Origin: Deltaproteobacteria bacterium RBG_16_54_18 | GTDB taxonomy: Bacteria; Desulfobacterota; B13-G15; RBG-16-54-18 | Length of the DNA: 25,699 nucleotides | Direction: 5' to 3' | Assembly: GCA_001797935.1 (NCBI GenBank) | Contig: MGQT01000085.1 | Coordinates: forward strand, 11,543-37,241 | Shown here: piece by piece, positions 16,030 to 24,154 of the stretch | Numbering within the stretch: position 1 is the stretch's first letter | Layout of the letters: each line of letters opens with the position of its first letter | The notes under the pieces: generated by a model | The model's database searches: none | What the model was told of the DNA's origin: nothing | What the model saw: only the letters and a program-made list of their open reading frames with translations | Position numbers and translations under genes: made by a program

Positions 16030-16502
16030 AGATCTCCTTCACGCTGAACGGAAAGAAGATCCGTGTAGATGTTCCGCCTGATCGAAGGGTCCTCGATCTC
16101 TTGCGAGAGGACTTGAGCCTTACCGGAACCAAAGAGGGATGCGGTACAGGAGAATGCGGCGCCTGTACCATCCTGGTCAACGGGGAGAGCCGGCTCTCCT
16201 GCCTCATGCTTGCTGCCCAGCTCGAAGGATGCCACGTGACAACTATCGAGGGAGTTTCATCGGCAAAAAAACTGCATCCGGTGCAGGAGGCCTTTATCGA
16301 GCACGGGGCAGTCCAGTGTGGCTTCTGTACGCCCGGGGCGGTCCTCGCCGCAATCGATCTCCTGCAGCGCAACGCCGAGCCCACCCGCCAAGATATCCGC
16401 GAGGCACTGAGTGGCAATCTATGCCGATGCACCGGCTACCAGAAGATTGTCGATGCCGTACAAGGAGGATCTGCCAAATTGAAAAAGGGGCAAACGTCGT
16501 GA
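16026..16502 (+). CDS. molybdenum hydroxylase [2Fe-2S] subunit
   Basis: A 158-residue electron-transfer subunit with two [2Fe-2S] clusters. The plant-ferredoxin-type cluster uses C39, C44, C47 and C59 (GCGTGECGACT). The second, all-helical cluster uses C98, C101, C133 and C135 (QCGFCTPG and LCRCTGY). All eight ligands are present. The start is TTG at 16026, overlapping the stop of the large subunit (TTGA), and a strong AAGGAGG lies 8 bases upstream. The longer frame from 15936 is only overlap with the previous gene. It passes electrons from the molybdenum site to FAD. Confidence 0.93.
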   Translation: MKISFTLNGKKIRVDVPPDRRVLDLLREDLSLTGTKEGCGTGECGACTILVNGESRLSCLMLAAQLEGCHVTTIEGVSSAKKLHPVQEAFIEHGAVQCGFCTPGAVLAAIDLLQRNAEPTRQDIREALSGNLCRCTGYQKIVDAVQGGSAKLKKGQTS

Positions 16503-17362
16503 GCGGCGTCTTTGTTCCTCATAGTCTTGATTCGTTGTGGAGGATCCTGGGCAAAGAACCAGAGGCACGCATGTATGCGGGAGGTACAGACCTTCTTGTC
16601 AGGCTCAGAAAAAACCCTGTGAACCCGTTTCCCCTTGTCTGCCTGGGGCAGATAAAAGAGCTGAAGGGGGTGCGGGAATCCCCTGAAGGCGCCTTCATCG
16701 GGGCCTGCTCATCCCATGCTTCTTTGCTTTCAAACCCCATCATCAGATACGCATTCCCTGTATTGGCAAAGGGGCTCCAGGTCTTGGGATCTCCACCCAT
16801 CCGCAATATGGGAACAATCGGCGGCAACATCTGCACCGCTTCGCCGGCCGGAGATACCCTTCCTCCACTGTACGTGCTCGATGCAGTGCTGGAGATCAGG
16901 TCCCAGAATGCTGTGCGGCGTATCGCGATAAAAGATTTCATCGTGGGGCCTGGGCAGCAGCGCCTCAACAAAGGAGAGATACTGGCCGGCATCTGGCTGA
17001 AAAATGATCCTGACTTTAACATCCATCATTTTGAGAAAGTGGGGCAGAGAAATGCGCTGGCCATCTCTGTTGCCAGCCTGTCCGCACTCCTCAAGGTGTC
17101 GGAATCGGGCATTATCGAACGCGTAAGGCTTGCCTGGGGTAGCGTGGCGCCGACCATAGTGAGCCCCACTAACGTAGAAGCTGCGCTCAAGGGGCATTTC
17201 TTGTCGAAGGACACCCTGCAGAAGGTCATGCCGCTGCTCCGGGAAGCGATCTCCCCCATTGACGATATCCGTGCAACCGCTGCATATCGAAGAACTGTTG
17301 CCGGGAATATTCTGCTGAGGCTGCTCGCGTCTTTTCCTTATAAGGAGGGATACGGTACATAG
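16499..17362 (+). CDS. molybdenum hydroxylase FAD-binding subunit
   Basis: A 287-residue CoxM/XdhB-type FAD subunit. The flavin motifs are YAGGTDLL near residue 27 and RNMGTIGGNICTASPAGDT near 100-118. The C-terminal domain fits the usual CO dehydrogenase flavoprotein tail. The start is GTG at 16499, overlapping the previous stop as GTGA; a longer open frame reaching back into the FeS gene is not credible. No cysteine-rich insertion is present. It should reoxidise the enzyme with NAD(P)+ or another acceptor. The MFS transporter starts 74 bases later. Confidence 0.92.
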   Translation: MSGVFVPHSLDSLWRILGKEPEARMYAGGTDLLVRLRKNPVNPFPLVCLGQIKELKGVRESPEGAFIGACSSHASLLSNPIIRYAFPVLAKGLQVLGSPPIRNMGTIGGNICTASPAGDTLPPLYVLDAVLEIRSQNAVRRIAIKDFIVGPGQQRLNKGEILAGIWLKNDPDFNIHHFEKVGQRNALAISVASLSALLKVSESGIIERVRLAWGSVAPTIVSPTNVEAALKGHFLSKDTLQKVMPLLREAISPIDDIRATAAYRRTVAGNILLRLLASFPYKEGYGT

Positions 17363-17436
17363 AACCAAATGCCTTGCGCCTGGCCATCGACAAGGTGTTA
17401 TGAGTTATCGAACAGCGTAAGAAAGAGAATATCTGG

Positions 17437-18618
17437 ATGCCTAAACCTGAAAAATTGTTTACCAAGGAATTTCTCGCACTCAATGGTGTCGCCTTTTTGG
17501 CGTTCTGTAATATGGTTGTCTTTTTCCAGTTCTACCTTTACCTCCAAACCCTCCCCATCAAGCCTGAGTGGTATGGTTTTCTTATCGCCCTTTTTTCCGT
17601 AACAGGATTGATTCTTCGTCCCTTGATTAGTCCTTTTCTCCACTCCGGTAATGCGCGGATGTGGATGATGTTCAGTACCGCAGGGGTTATTGTCTCACTG
17701 TTGGGGTACAACCTTGCTCAGGGCTTCTGGAGCATGTTTCTGGTGCGGGCGGTGCACGGAATCGCCTATGTGGTGCTGGGGGTAGCCATGAACGCATCGC
17801 TCGTTGGCCTTATCCCTCCCTCAAAAAGTGGCCAGGCCTTCGGCCTCGTCACGGTGATCACGCTTTTACCCCTTGCGGTCCTCCCCCCTTTTTTGGAAAT
17901 CCTCGCACGCACGTTAGGAGGATTCATCCCTGTGCTCAACGCGGCAGCTCTCCTCATGCTCCTGATCTTCCCGCTCTTGCTGGCAATCAAAACCTTTCAG
18001 GGAAAGTCGCCGGGCACAATCGGGCAGCGGCTTACTATCCGTGACCTGACGGAGAATCTGAAAGACAGGAGGGTCGTCATACTCCTTCTGCTCATGCTTC
18101 TCCTCTACTCCGGTTTTACCCCTGTATTTTTCTTCCTCGAAGGCTACGCAAAGAAGACGGCTATCCCCACACCTGGCATTTTCTTCACCCTGTCTACGAT
18201 GACGGAAATTGGCGTACGGGTATTTGCTGGATCGTTCTTTGACAGGATGAACAAAGTGCCGATCATTGCCGGCTCCTTTGCTGCAATCGGCTTGGGTTAC
18301 CTGGCCTTGGCTTATCTTTCCGGAGCCGTTATGCTATATTGTCTCGGCATCTTCTTGGGCCTGGGATGGGGAGTGGTGATGCCCGTGCTCAATGGCTTGA
18401 TGTTCGATGTATCGCCCGCTCAGGTGAAGGGCTTAAACACCAATCTGGGTGTCCAGATGTTTCAGGGAGGATTTTTTTTGGGGCCCTTTATCGGCGGCAT
18501 GGTCTTGGCCCACGGAGATTTCAGGGAGCTTTTCTCCCTCTGCGCCGTCTTCGCCTTCGTCTCGGTGGCCCTGACACCATTATTGGTAACCCGCAAGAGA
18601 AGGGTATTGACGCCATGA
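17437..18618 (+). CDS. MFS transporter
   Basis: A 393-residue major facilitator with about 12 predicted helices and no long hydrophilic insertion. It resembles the YfcJ/YhhS or arabinose-efflux-like branch, but this is only a by-eye impression. The ATG at 17437 has AAAGAG upstream. Its stop codon overlaps the start of the acetyltransferase gene (ATGA at 18615), so translation is coupled. Its place directly after the molybdenum hydroxylase suggests that it imports the substrate or exports the product. It is not similar in sequence to the Fsr-like exporter at 8817 beyond the general family. Confidence 0.85.
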   Translation: MPKPEKLFTKEFLALNGVAFLAFCNMVVFFQFYLYLQTLPIKPEWYGFLIALFSVTGLILRPLISPFLHSGNARMWMMFSTAGVIVSLLGYNLAQGFWSMFLVRAVHGIAYVVLGVAMNASLVGLIPPSKSGQAFGLVTVITLLPLAVLPPFLEILARTLGGFIPVLNAAALLMLLIFPLLLAIKTFQGKSPGTIGQRLTIRDLTENLKDRRVVILLLLMLLLYSGFTPVFFFLEGYAKKTAIPTPGIFFTLSTMTEIGVRVFAGSFFDRMNKVPIIAGSFAAIGLGYLALAYLSGAVMLYCLGIFLGLGWGVVMPVLNGLMFDVSPAQVKGLNTNLGVQMFQGGFFLGPFIGGMVLAHGDFRELFSLCAVFAFVSVALTPLLVTRKRRVLTP

Positions 18619-19667
18619 TGCAAGGAACGGATGCATTCGGTATCGAGCCGGGCCAAAGCCTTGAGATCGACCTCTTCCGTCCCGAGGATGCCCTCGGCGT
18701 AACCAGTCTCTTCAAAACGGTCTACGGCGACGGTTACCCCATCCAAAAATTTATTCAGCCTGAACTCCTGATTGAAGAAAATGCCGCCGGCCGGACCATA
18801 TCCAGTGTGGCTCGGACGCCTAAGGGAGACATCGTCGGCCATAATGCGATTTTCCAAAGTGCCCCGTATGACCGGATCTATGAATCAGGGGCAGGATTAG
18901 TGCACCCCGCTTACCGGGGGGGCAAAGGGATCTTTACGAGCCTGGTCGCTCACGGCATAGAGGTCGGACGCAACGAGTTCGGCATTGAAGCTGTCTTTGG
19001 TGAAGCGGTCTGCAATCATCTGTTTTCTCAAAAGGTAACGATCAACCTCGACGCGATCACTCAAGCCATTGAAGTCGATCTCATGCCGGCCTCGGCGTAT
19101 GATAAAGAGAAGAGCGCAACGGGACGTGTTGCCTCCCTTTTGGACTTTAAGACGCTTAAGCCCAAGCCCCATACGGTCTGGTTGCCCGCAGCGTATGAAG
19201 AGAATCTCAGATTCATTTATAGCGGATTGGATGATGAGCGCCGTTGTGCCGTCGCGGATAAAGATCCCCCGCCGGATTCTGTAACGAGCATCAAGACCCA
19301 GGTGTTCGATTTTGCCAATGTGGCCCGTTTCGTTGTTGATGAGGCAGGGGCTGACTTCGAAGAAAGCCTTGATACGCACGAGAAGGCGGTGCGAGAAAAA
19401 GGAATAATAGTTATCCAGGTCTGGGTTAAACTTTCCTGCTCTTGGAGCGGCCGGATAGTGGATGCCCTCAATAAAAAGGGCTATTTCCTGGGTGGGATTT
19501 TGCCCCGGTGGTTCGATGAGGACGGCATGCTGTTGCAAAAGGTCATCGGGGAGCCGAACTGGGATGGGATTCAGCTATACTCTGACCGGGCGAAGAAGAT
19601 CCTGGACATGATGAAAGCGGACTGGCGGCGAATCGACAAAAAAGAGATGAAGCCGGAAATCTTCTGA
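18615..19667 (+). CDS. GNAT-related acetyltransferase-like protein
   Basis: A 350-residue protein. Its first half has a GNAT-like core: LFRPEDALGVTSLFKTVYG (about 16-34), then AGLVHPAYRGGKGIFTSL (about 94-111), where RGGKGIF corresponds to the acetyl-CoA loop. The second half is a long extension that ends in LPRWFDEDGMLLQKV. The same arrangement appears in the C-terminal part of the HATPase fusion at 11163, so the two are paralogues. The ATG at 18615 overlaps the MFS stop; a second ATG follows at 18618. The STAS gene begins 19 bases after its end. Proteins of this type often lie beside STAS/RsbW genes, and it may be an output of the switch. The acetylated target is unknown. Confidence 0.72.
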   Translation: MMQGTDAFGIEPGQSLEIDLFRPEDALGVTSLFKTVYGDGYPIQKFIQPELLIEENAAGRTISSVARTPKGDIVGHNAIFQSAPYDRIYESGAGLVHPAYRGGKGIFTSLVAHGIEVGRNEFGIEAVFGEAVCNHLFSQKVTINLDAITQAIEVDLMPASAYDKEKSATGRVASLLDFKTLKPKPHTVWLPAAYEENLRFIYSGLDDERRCAVADKDPPPDSVTSIKTQVFDFANVARFVVDEAGADFEESLDTHEKAVREKGIIVIQVWVKLSCSWSGRIVDALNKKGYFLGGILPRWFDEDGMLLQKVIGEPNWDGIQLYSDRAKKILDMMKADWRRIDKKEMKPEIF

Positions 19668-19686
19668 TTGTTAAAGAGGAGGGATT

Positions 19687-20019
19687 ATGGAGATTCAAAC
19701 GCGGAAAGAGAAAGGCGCAATCATCGTTTTAGTTAAAGGAAGAATGGACGCCCTTACCGCCCCTGAATTTGAAAACGATCTATCCGGTCAAATATCAAAG
19801 GGAGAAAATATCTTTCTTATAAATCTCACCGGCCTGGAGTATATCAGCAGCGCAGGGCTGAGGAGCATCCTTTCCATCTCAAAAAAACTGAAAGAAAAAC
19901 GGGGGAAAATCCTGTTTACGGGATTACATGGTCCTGTAGAGGAGATCTTCACTATATCCGGCTTCGACTCGATTTTTAAAATATTTCTCTCGGAAGAAAC
20001 TGCCCTTAACGAGATCTGA
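19687..20019 (+). CDS. STAS-domain anti-sigma factor antagonist
   Basis: A 110-residue single STAS domain of the RsbV/SpoIIAA type. The phosphorylation loop reads LEYISSAGLRSIL (about residues 50-62). By alignment with RsbV (YMDSTGL), serine 55 is the likely phosphosite. AGGAGGG precedes the ATG. In the classical mechanism the unphosphorylated form captures the kinase. The kinase-like gene starts 2 bases after its stop, and a PP2C phosphatase lies two genes further on, so all parts of a partner-switching circuit are present. Confidence 0.92.
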   Translation: MEIQTRKEKGAIIVLVKGRMDALTAPEFENDLSGQISKGENIFLINLTGLEYISSAGLRSILSISKKLKEKRGKILFTGLHGPVEEIFTISGFDSIFKIFLSEETALNEI

Positions 20020-20021
20020 CC

Positions 20022-20444
20022 GTGAGTATTGTGTTTACTATCACGCTCCCTGCCAAGCTCGAAAATCTACAAAAAATGATGAGGTCTGTGTGCGACAGCG
20101 CACAGATACAGGGCTTTGCGCGAAAAAAGATCGGTGAGATCGAGCTTGCTGCAGAAGAGGCGTGGGTGAATATATGCAACTATGCCTATCCAGAACAATC
20201 GGGCGATGTCGAAGTGATCGGGAAGGCGGATGATAACAATTTCATCATTGAGATCATCGATTCAGGCATCCCTTTTGACATAACCGCCTTATCCGATCCT
20301 AACATCACTGACGATGTGGATGAACGCAAGATCGGTGGCTTGGGGGTTTTCTTAATGAAGAAGATGGCGGATGAGGTAAGATACCGCCGGGAAAATGATC
20401 GGAATGTCGTGGAGCTCATCTTCAAGAAAGCAGGGGGAGGATGA
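20022..20444 (+). CDS. RsbW-like serine kinase / anti-sigma factor
   Basis: A 140-residue HATPase. The Bergerat ATP-binding boxes are complete: LAAEEAWVNICNYAY (N-box, N50), IDSGIPFD (G1, D80) and GGLGVFLMKKMADEV (G2, 105-119). This contrasts with the degenerate HATPase domain at 11163. It starts at GTG 20022 with a weak ribosome site, 2 bases after the STAS stop, and should rely on coupling. RsbW-type proteins phosphorylate their STAS antagonist and bind a sigma factor or another target. No sigma factor gene is within the window, so the target is open. Confidence 0.92.
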   Translation: MSIVFTITLPAKLENLQKMMRSVCDSAQIQGFARKKIGEIELAAEEAWVNICNYAYPEQSGDVEVIGKADDNNFIIEIIDSGIPFDITALSDPNITDDVDERKIGGLGVFLMKKMADEVRYRRENDRNVVELIFKKAGGG

Positions 20445-21427
20445 TGAGAATCCTGTTGTCCCTATTATTCATGCTGTTTTTGGCAGTCCTTCCTGCGGGG
20501 GCAGCCGAGATAGCTTTGAAAAAGGCATCCTTTATTCCTCAATGGAGCCCCCAGGCGCAATTTGCAGGATACTATGTTGCCTACGAAAAGGGCTTCTATA
20601 AAAAATACGGCGTTGATTTGACGATCCTCCAGGGAGGGCCCAACCAATCCCCGACCGATTTTTTGGAAAGACGAAAGGCAGACTTCGTATCCCTGTGGCT
20701 TTCAACGGCAATGCAGAGGCGCTCACACGGGGTCAAGCTGATCAACATCGGCCAGGTAATGCAGCGCTCGGCGTTGATGCTCATCGCAAAAAAGTCGAGC
20801 AACATCAAAACGCCCCAGGATATGAACGGGAAAAAGGTGGGCATCTGGGGTGCAGATTTTCAGATTCAACCAAGGGCTTTCTTTAAAAAATATAACCTGC
20901 ACATTAACGTTATTCCTCAATCCTTTTCCGTCAACCTTTTCCTCAGGGGTGGTGTGGATGTCGCCTCTGCTATGTGGTACAACGAATATCACACGATCAT
21001 AAACTCAGGACTCAATGAGGATGAGCTCACCACCTTTTTCTTTTACGACTACGGTCTAAACTTTCCTGAAGACGGCATCTATGTCCTTGAAGATACGTAT
21101 AGAAAAGACCCTGCCCTCTCGTGCGCTTTTGTGAGGGCCTCGCTGGAAGGGTGGCTCTATGCCTTTGCCCATCCCGAGGAGGCGCTGGATATCGTGCTCA
21201 ACTACATATCCCGTGCAAAAGGCCCTGCGAACAGGGTGCACCAGAGATGGATGCTCGCGCGTATGAAAGACCTCATTTTACCGGTGGACGAAGTATCCAC
21301 ACTCGGGAACCTTCAGCCATCGGATTATGAAGGGGTCGGTCGCGAGCTTTTTGCAAGCGGCCTCATTAGAATAATACCGGCTTACAACTCCTTCTGCGTC
21401 AGGTGTGATAACCGTGCTGAGAACTAA
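20441..21427 (+). CDS. NMT1/THI5-type periplasmic substrate-binding protein
   Basis: A 328-residue secreted protein. A signal peptide (MRILLSLLFMLFLAVLPAG, then AAE) has a probable cleavage after AGAA, and there is no lipobox. The mature part has the NMT1-like pattern: FIPQWSPQAQFAGYYVAYEK, then GVDLTILQGGP. Such proteins bind pyrimidines, thiamine precursors, taurine or related compounds. No ABC permease or ATPase gene is nearby. The gene overlaps both neighbours: ATG 20441 overlaps the kinase stop, and its own 3' end overlaps the phosphatase start. A second ATG at 20444 has better ribosome-site spacing. It is likely to present a ligand to the phosphatase's extracellular domain rather than feed a transporter, but this is inference. 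Confidence 0.86.
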   Translation: MMRILLSLLFMLFLAVLPAGAAEIALKKASFIPQWSPQAQFAGYYVAYEKGFYKKYGVDLTILQGGPNQSPTDFLERRKADFVSLWLSTAMQRRSHGVKLINIGQVMQRSALMLIAKKSSNIKTPQDMNGKKVGIWGADFQIQPRAFFKKYNLHINVIPQSFSVNLFLRGGVDVASAMWYNEYHTIINSGLNEDELTTFFFYDYGLNFPEDGIYVLEDTYRKDPALSCAFVRASLEGWLYAFAHPEEALDIVLNYISRAKGPANRVHQRWMLARMKDLILPVDEVSTLGNLQPSDYEGVGRELFASGLIRIIPAYNSFCVRCDNRAEN

Positions 21428-23360
21428 GGGCATTGCCTTTAAGTTGATCTTCTTCTATACGCTCAGCGGCGGGCTCATCTTTTTGCTCATCTTCGGCTTC
21501 AACTATTACTTCTCCCGGATAATAATAGAAAAGAATGTCGAGGACAACGCCCGCAATCTTGCGTTGTCAAAGGCGAACCAGATCGAAGCCGTTCTTCGCG
21601 CTGTTCAAAAGGTCCCGGAGAATCTGGCATACTATCTTGAGAATAGCTCATGCGACAATAATGAGCTGATGCGTTTACTTCGCTCTCTGGTACAAAACAA
21701 CCCTGAGATCTACGGCGCTGCCGTTGCCTTTGAGCCGTACGGCTTTGATAAGAAATTGCTTCACTTTGCCCCCTATTTTTTTAAAAGTGACGGCAGTATA
21801 GAATTTACTGACCTAGGCAAGGGATCGTACCGGTATAATGCCTGGGATTGGTATCAGATCCCGAAAGAACTCAATATGCCCGCTTGGAGCGAGCCCTACT
21901 ACGATGAGGGGGGAGGGTACACCCTTATGGCCACCTACTCCGTACCCTTTTACAAACAGAGCGGAGGGAAAAAGCAATGCAGGGGGATCGTGACCGCCGA
22001 TATCAACCTGGCATGGCTCCAAGAGGTCGTTTCCTCTACCAAGGTGCTCCAGACGGGATATGCCTTCTTGATCTCCAAGAACGGGATCATCGTCACCCAT
22101 CCTTCCAAAGAATTGATCATGAATGAAACTATCTTCGGCGTCGCCGAAGCACGCGATGATCCTCAACTGCGGGATATCGGCAGGAAAATGATCAGGGGCG
22201 AGTCCGGCTTTGTCCCGTTCAGGAGCATCGATTCCGAAAAACCGTGCTGGATGTACTACGCACCGATCCCGTCCAACAATTGGTCCCTTGCGGTCCTCTT
22301 CCCCCGGGATGAGCTTGTCGCAGATATCACAAGGCTGAACGGAATCGTCATCGCTCTCGGGATAGCCGGCCTCTTGCTCCTTTCCGTAGCGATTGTCTTC
22401 ATCGCCCATTCAATTACGACTCCCCTCAGGGCGATGGTGCAGGCAACGAAAACCATCGCCATTGGAAATTTGGACGTTGAACTGCCGCCGGTGAGATTCG
22501 AAGATGAGGTGGGAAAACTCACGGAGGCCTTCCGGTACATGAAGGAGTCACTCAAAGAATACATCCGCGCGCTGACCGAGACCACGGCCTCGAAAGAAAG
22601 GATAGAGAGTGAACTGAAGATCGCACGCGACATCCAGATGAGTATCCTTCCCAAGGTATTCCCGCCTTTTCCCGGCAGGACGGAGTTCGACATCTATGCT
22701 GCTATCGAACCGGCACGAGAGGTAGGGGGAGACTTTTATGACTTCTTCTTCATCGATGACAACCACTTGTGCTTTGTCATCGGTGATGTTTCAGGCAAGG
22801 GCGTTCCTGCTGCACTTTTTATGGCGGTTACCAAAACACTGATGAAGGCGAAAACCTCACAAGACGCCGATCCTGGGATGATCTTGACGAAGGTAAATAA
22901 GGACTTGAACCAGGGCAATGAGGCATGCATGTTCGTGACCATCTTTATCGGTATCCTTAACACCACGACAGGTGAAATACTCTATGCGAACGGAGGGCAT
23001 AATCCTCCTTTGATGATTCGCAGCGGGGATAATCTTTCCTTTGCCGTGGAGCCGCTTCCGGTCTCTCACGGTCTTGTTGTAGGTGCAATGGAGGAGAGTA
23101 TATATCAGACGGAAACGGTTATCTTAAAGCCCCGCGATGCCATCTTTGTCTATACAGACGGCGTTACAGAGGCGATGAACGAGCAAGGGGAGCTTTTTTC
23201 TGATGATAGGCTCAAAAAACAACTGATCAAGCTCCACAGAAAATCTGCCCAGGAAACGATCGCAGGAATCATGAAGGGAATTGCTTCTTTCGCCCGCGAA
23301 GTACCGCAGTCTGATGATATCACCATGATGATGATACGATTCCACGGAGGCGGCGAATAG
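21414..23360 (+). CDS. Cache-HAMP-PP2C (SpoIIE/RsbU-type) membrane phosphatase
   Basis: A 648-residue transmembrane serine phosphatase. One helix lies near residues 10-33 and a double-Cache-like extracellular sensor covers about 38-305. A second helix lies at about 310-332, followed by HAMP (about 333-385), a helical linker and a PP2C domain (about 420-645). The metal-binding aspartates are present: REVGGDFYD (D440), GDVSGKG (D458), YTDG (D582) and SDD (D634, D635). It should dephosphorylate the STAS protein when its sensor is engaged. The start is GTG, at 21405 or 21414; 21414 has AGGTG better placed. It overlaps the binding-protein gene by 14 bases, which supports a functional pair. It is the last gene of the operon. 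Confidence 0.92.
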   Translation: MLRTKGIAFKLIFFYTLSGGLIFLLIFGFNYYFSRIIIEKNVEDNARNLALSKANQIEAVLRAVQKVPENLAYYLENSSCDNNELMRLLRSLVQNNPEIYGAAVAFEPYGFDKKLLHFAPYFFKSDGSIEFTDLGKGSYRYNAWDWYQIPKELNMPAWSEPYYDEGGGYTLMATYSVPFYKQSGGKKQCRGIVTADINLAWLQEVVSSTKVLQTGYAFLISKNGIIVTHPSKELIMNETIFGVAEARDDPQLRDIGRKMIRGESGFVPFRSIDSEKPCWMYYAPIPSNNWSLAVLFPRDELVADITRLNGIVIALGIAGLLLLSVAIVFIAHSITTPLRAMVQATKTIAIGNLDVELPPVRFEDEVGKLTEAFRYMKESLKEYIRALTETTASKERIESELKIARDIQMSILPKVFPPFPGRTEFDIYAAIEPAREVGGDFYDFFFIDDNHLCFVIGDVSGKGVPAALFMAVTKTLMKAKTSQDADPGMILTKVNKDLNQGNEACMFVTIFIGILNTTTGEILYANGGHNPPLMIRSGDNLSFAVEPLPVSHGLVVGAMEESIYQTETVILKPRDAIFVYTDGVTEAMNEQGELFSDDRLKKQLIKLHRKSAQETIAGIMKGIASFAREVPQSDDITMMMIRFHGGGE

Positions 23361-23418
23361 GAAAACTCATGCGGTGTATTCTTGCACACCCGGCCACATT
23401 GTCATTCCCTCTGCTATC

Positions 23419-23754
23419 TTATGGCGCGAGGAGCACCTGATCGCCGAATCGCTCGGCGAGTGATACGGTAAGGGCATCCGCGGCCTTTTGATCGACAAAC
23501 TCGATCATCAGCTCCCCCTGTTTCCCCACCACAAGCCTTCCGTGTTTTTCGACCACGGGGAAGATATCGGCAGGGTCAACGGTCCACCAGCCCTTGGTGC
23601 GCATAAGGAGCTCTCGCCCCTTGAGTCGCTTTGGGGTCACCAGGTCAATGGTGCGAAACCAGGCCGCCCATCCGATCTCGGCTGGCGCCCGTAAAACCGG
23701 GCTTACCGGGTCGTGGTAGATGCGGCAGCGGCCAAAGAGGCGCAGACGGATCAT
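23419..23754 (-). CDS. conserved-looking protein of unknown function, 111 residues
   Basis: Not recognised. It begins MIRLRLFGRCRIYHDP and ends SLAERFGDQVLLAP, with mixed alpha/beta composition and no signal peptide or membrane helix. The ATG at 23754 overlaps the stop codon of the upstream gene at 23751 (ATGA), so it is the second gene of a coupled pair; a longer frame to 23859 lies inside that neighbour. A decayed paralogous tail at 10866-11030 shows that the family had another member here. Its 3' end faces the end of the phosphatase gene 58 bases away. Confidence 0.75.
   Translation of the reverse strand: MIRLRLFGRCRIYHDPVSPVLRAPAEIGWAAWFRTIDLVTPKRLKGRELLMRTKGWWTVDPADIFPVVEKHGRLVVGKQGELMIEFVDQKAADALTVSLAERFGDQVLLAP
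23438..23479 (+). repeat. 42-bp direct repeat, copy 2 (right of operon)
   Basis: Exact copy of 10885-10926, located in the 3' end of the intact gene at 23419-23754. See the finding on operon flanks. Confidence 0.88.
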
Positions 23755-24089
23755 GGGAAGACTGCCTGCATGAGTCTGGCGACGTTTCCCTCTGGAGGGA
23801 CAATGTCCGCCGTGATTACGATCCCCGCGGCCTCCACAATCTTCGCAAACAACGTACAATAGATTGTTGCGGTGGTCTGTTCATCCATGGTGACGTCCAA
23901 TTGATCGGCAACACCCCAGCAGCGCTCGAAGAGGGCAAGCGTCTGCTCCCGCCATGTTCTGAGGCGCTGGTCATCGGGTGCAATGTCAAGGCGTTTGAGG
24001 AGCGCTTGGTGGGCATGCTCCATGGCCTGAAAGACCTTTCGCATGACCTGTACTGAGGGATCTTTCCCCCATTCATCCCTATTCGCCAT
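23751..24089 (-). CDS. protein of unknown function, 112 residues
   Basis: Not recognised. A soluble, mainly helical protein that begins MANRDEWGKDPSVQVMRKVF. It has a central LRTWREQTLALFERCWG helix and ends NVARLMQAVFP. It has two isolated cysteines and no metal motif. Its stop overlaps the ATG of the 111-residue gene downstream, which indicates an operon and possibly a two-protein complex. No strong ribosome site was seen at the ATG (24089). Confidence 0.7.
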   Translation of the reverse strand: MANRDEWGKDPSVQVMRKVFQAMEHAHQALLKRLDIAPDDQRLRTWREQTLALFERCWGVADQLDVTMDEQTTATIYCTLFAKIVEAAGIVITADIVPPEGNVARLMQAVFP

Positions 24090-24154
24090 CTCCGTCTGCC
24101 CTTTTAAAGATTGGTTTCATACTGGGTGTAACGCGAGGCACCGACCTCTTTTAC

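Noticed and set aside
16499..17362. FAD subunit of 4-hydroxybenzoyl-CoA reductase
   Set aside because: The extra cysteine-bearing [4Fe-4S] insertion of that enzyme is absent and no CoA-ester genes are nearby.
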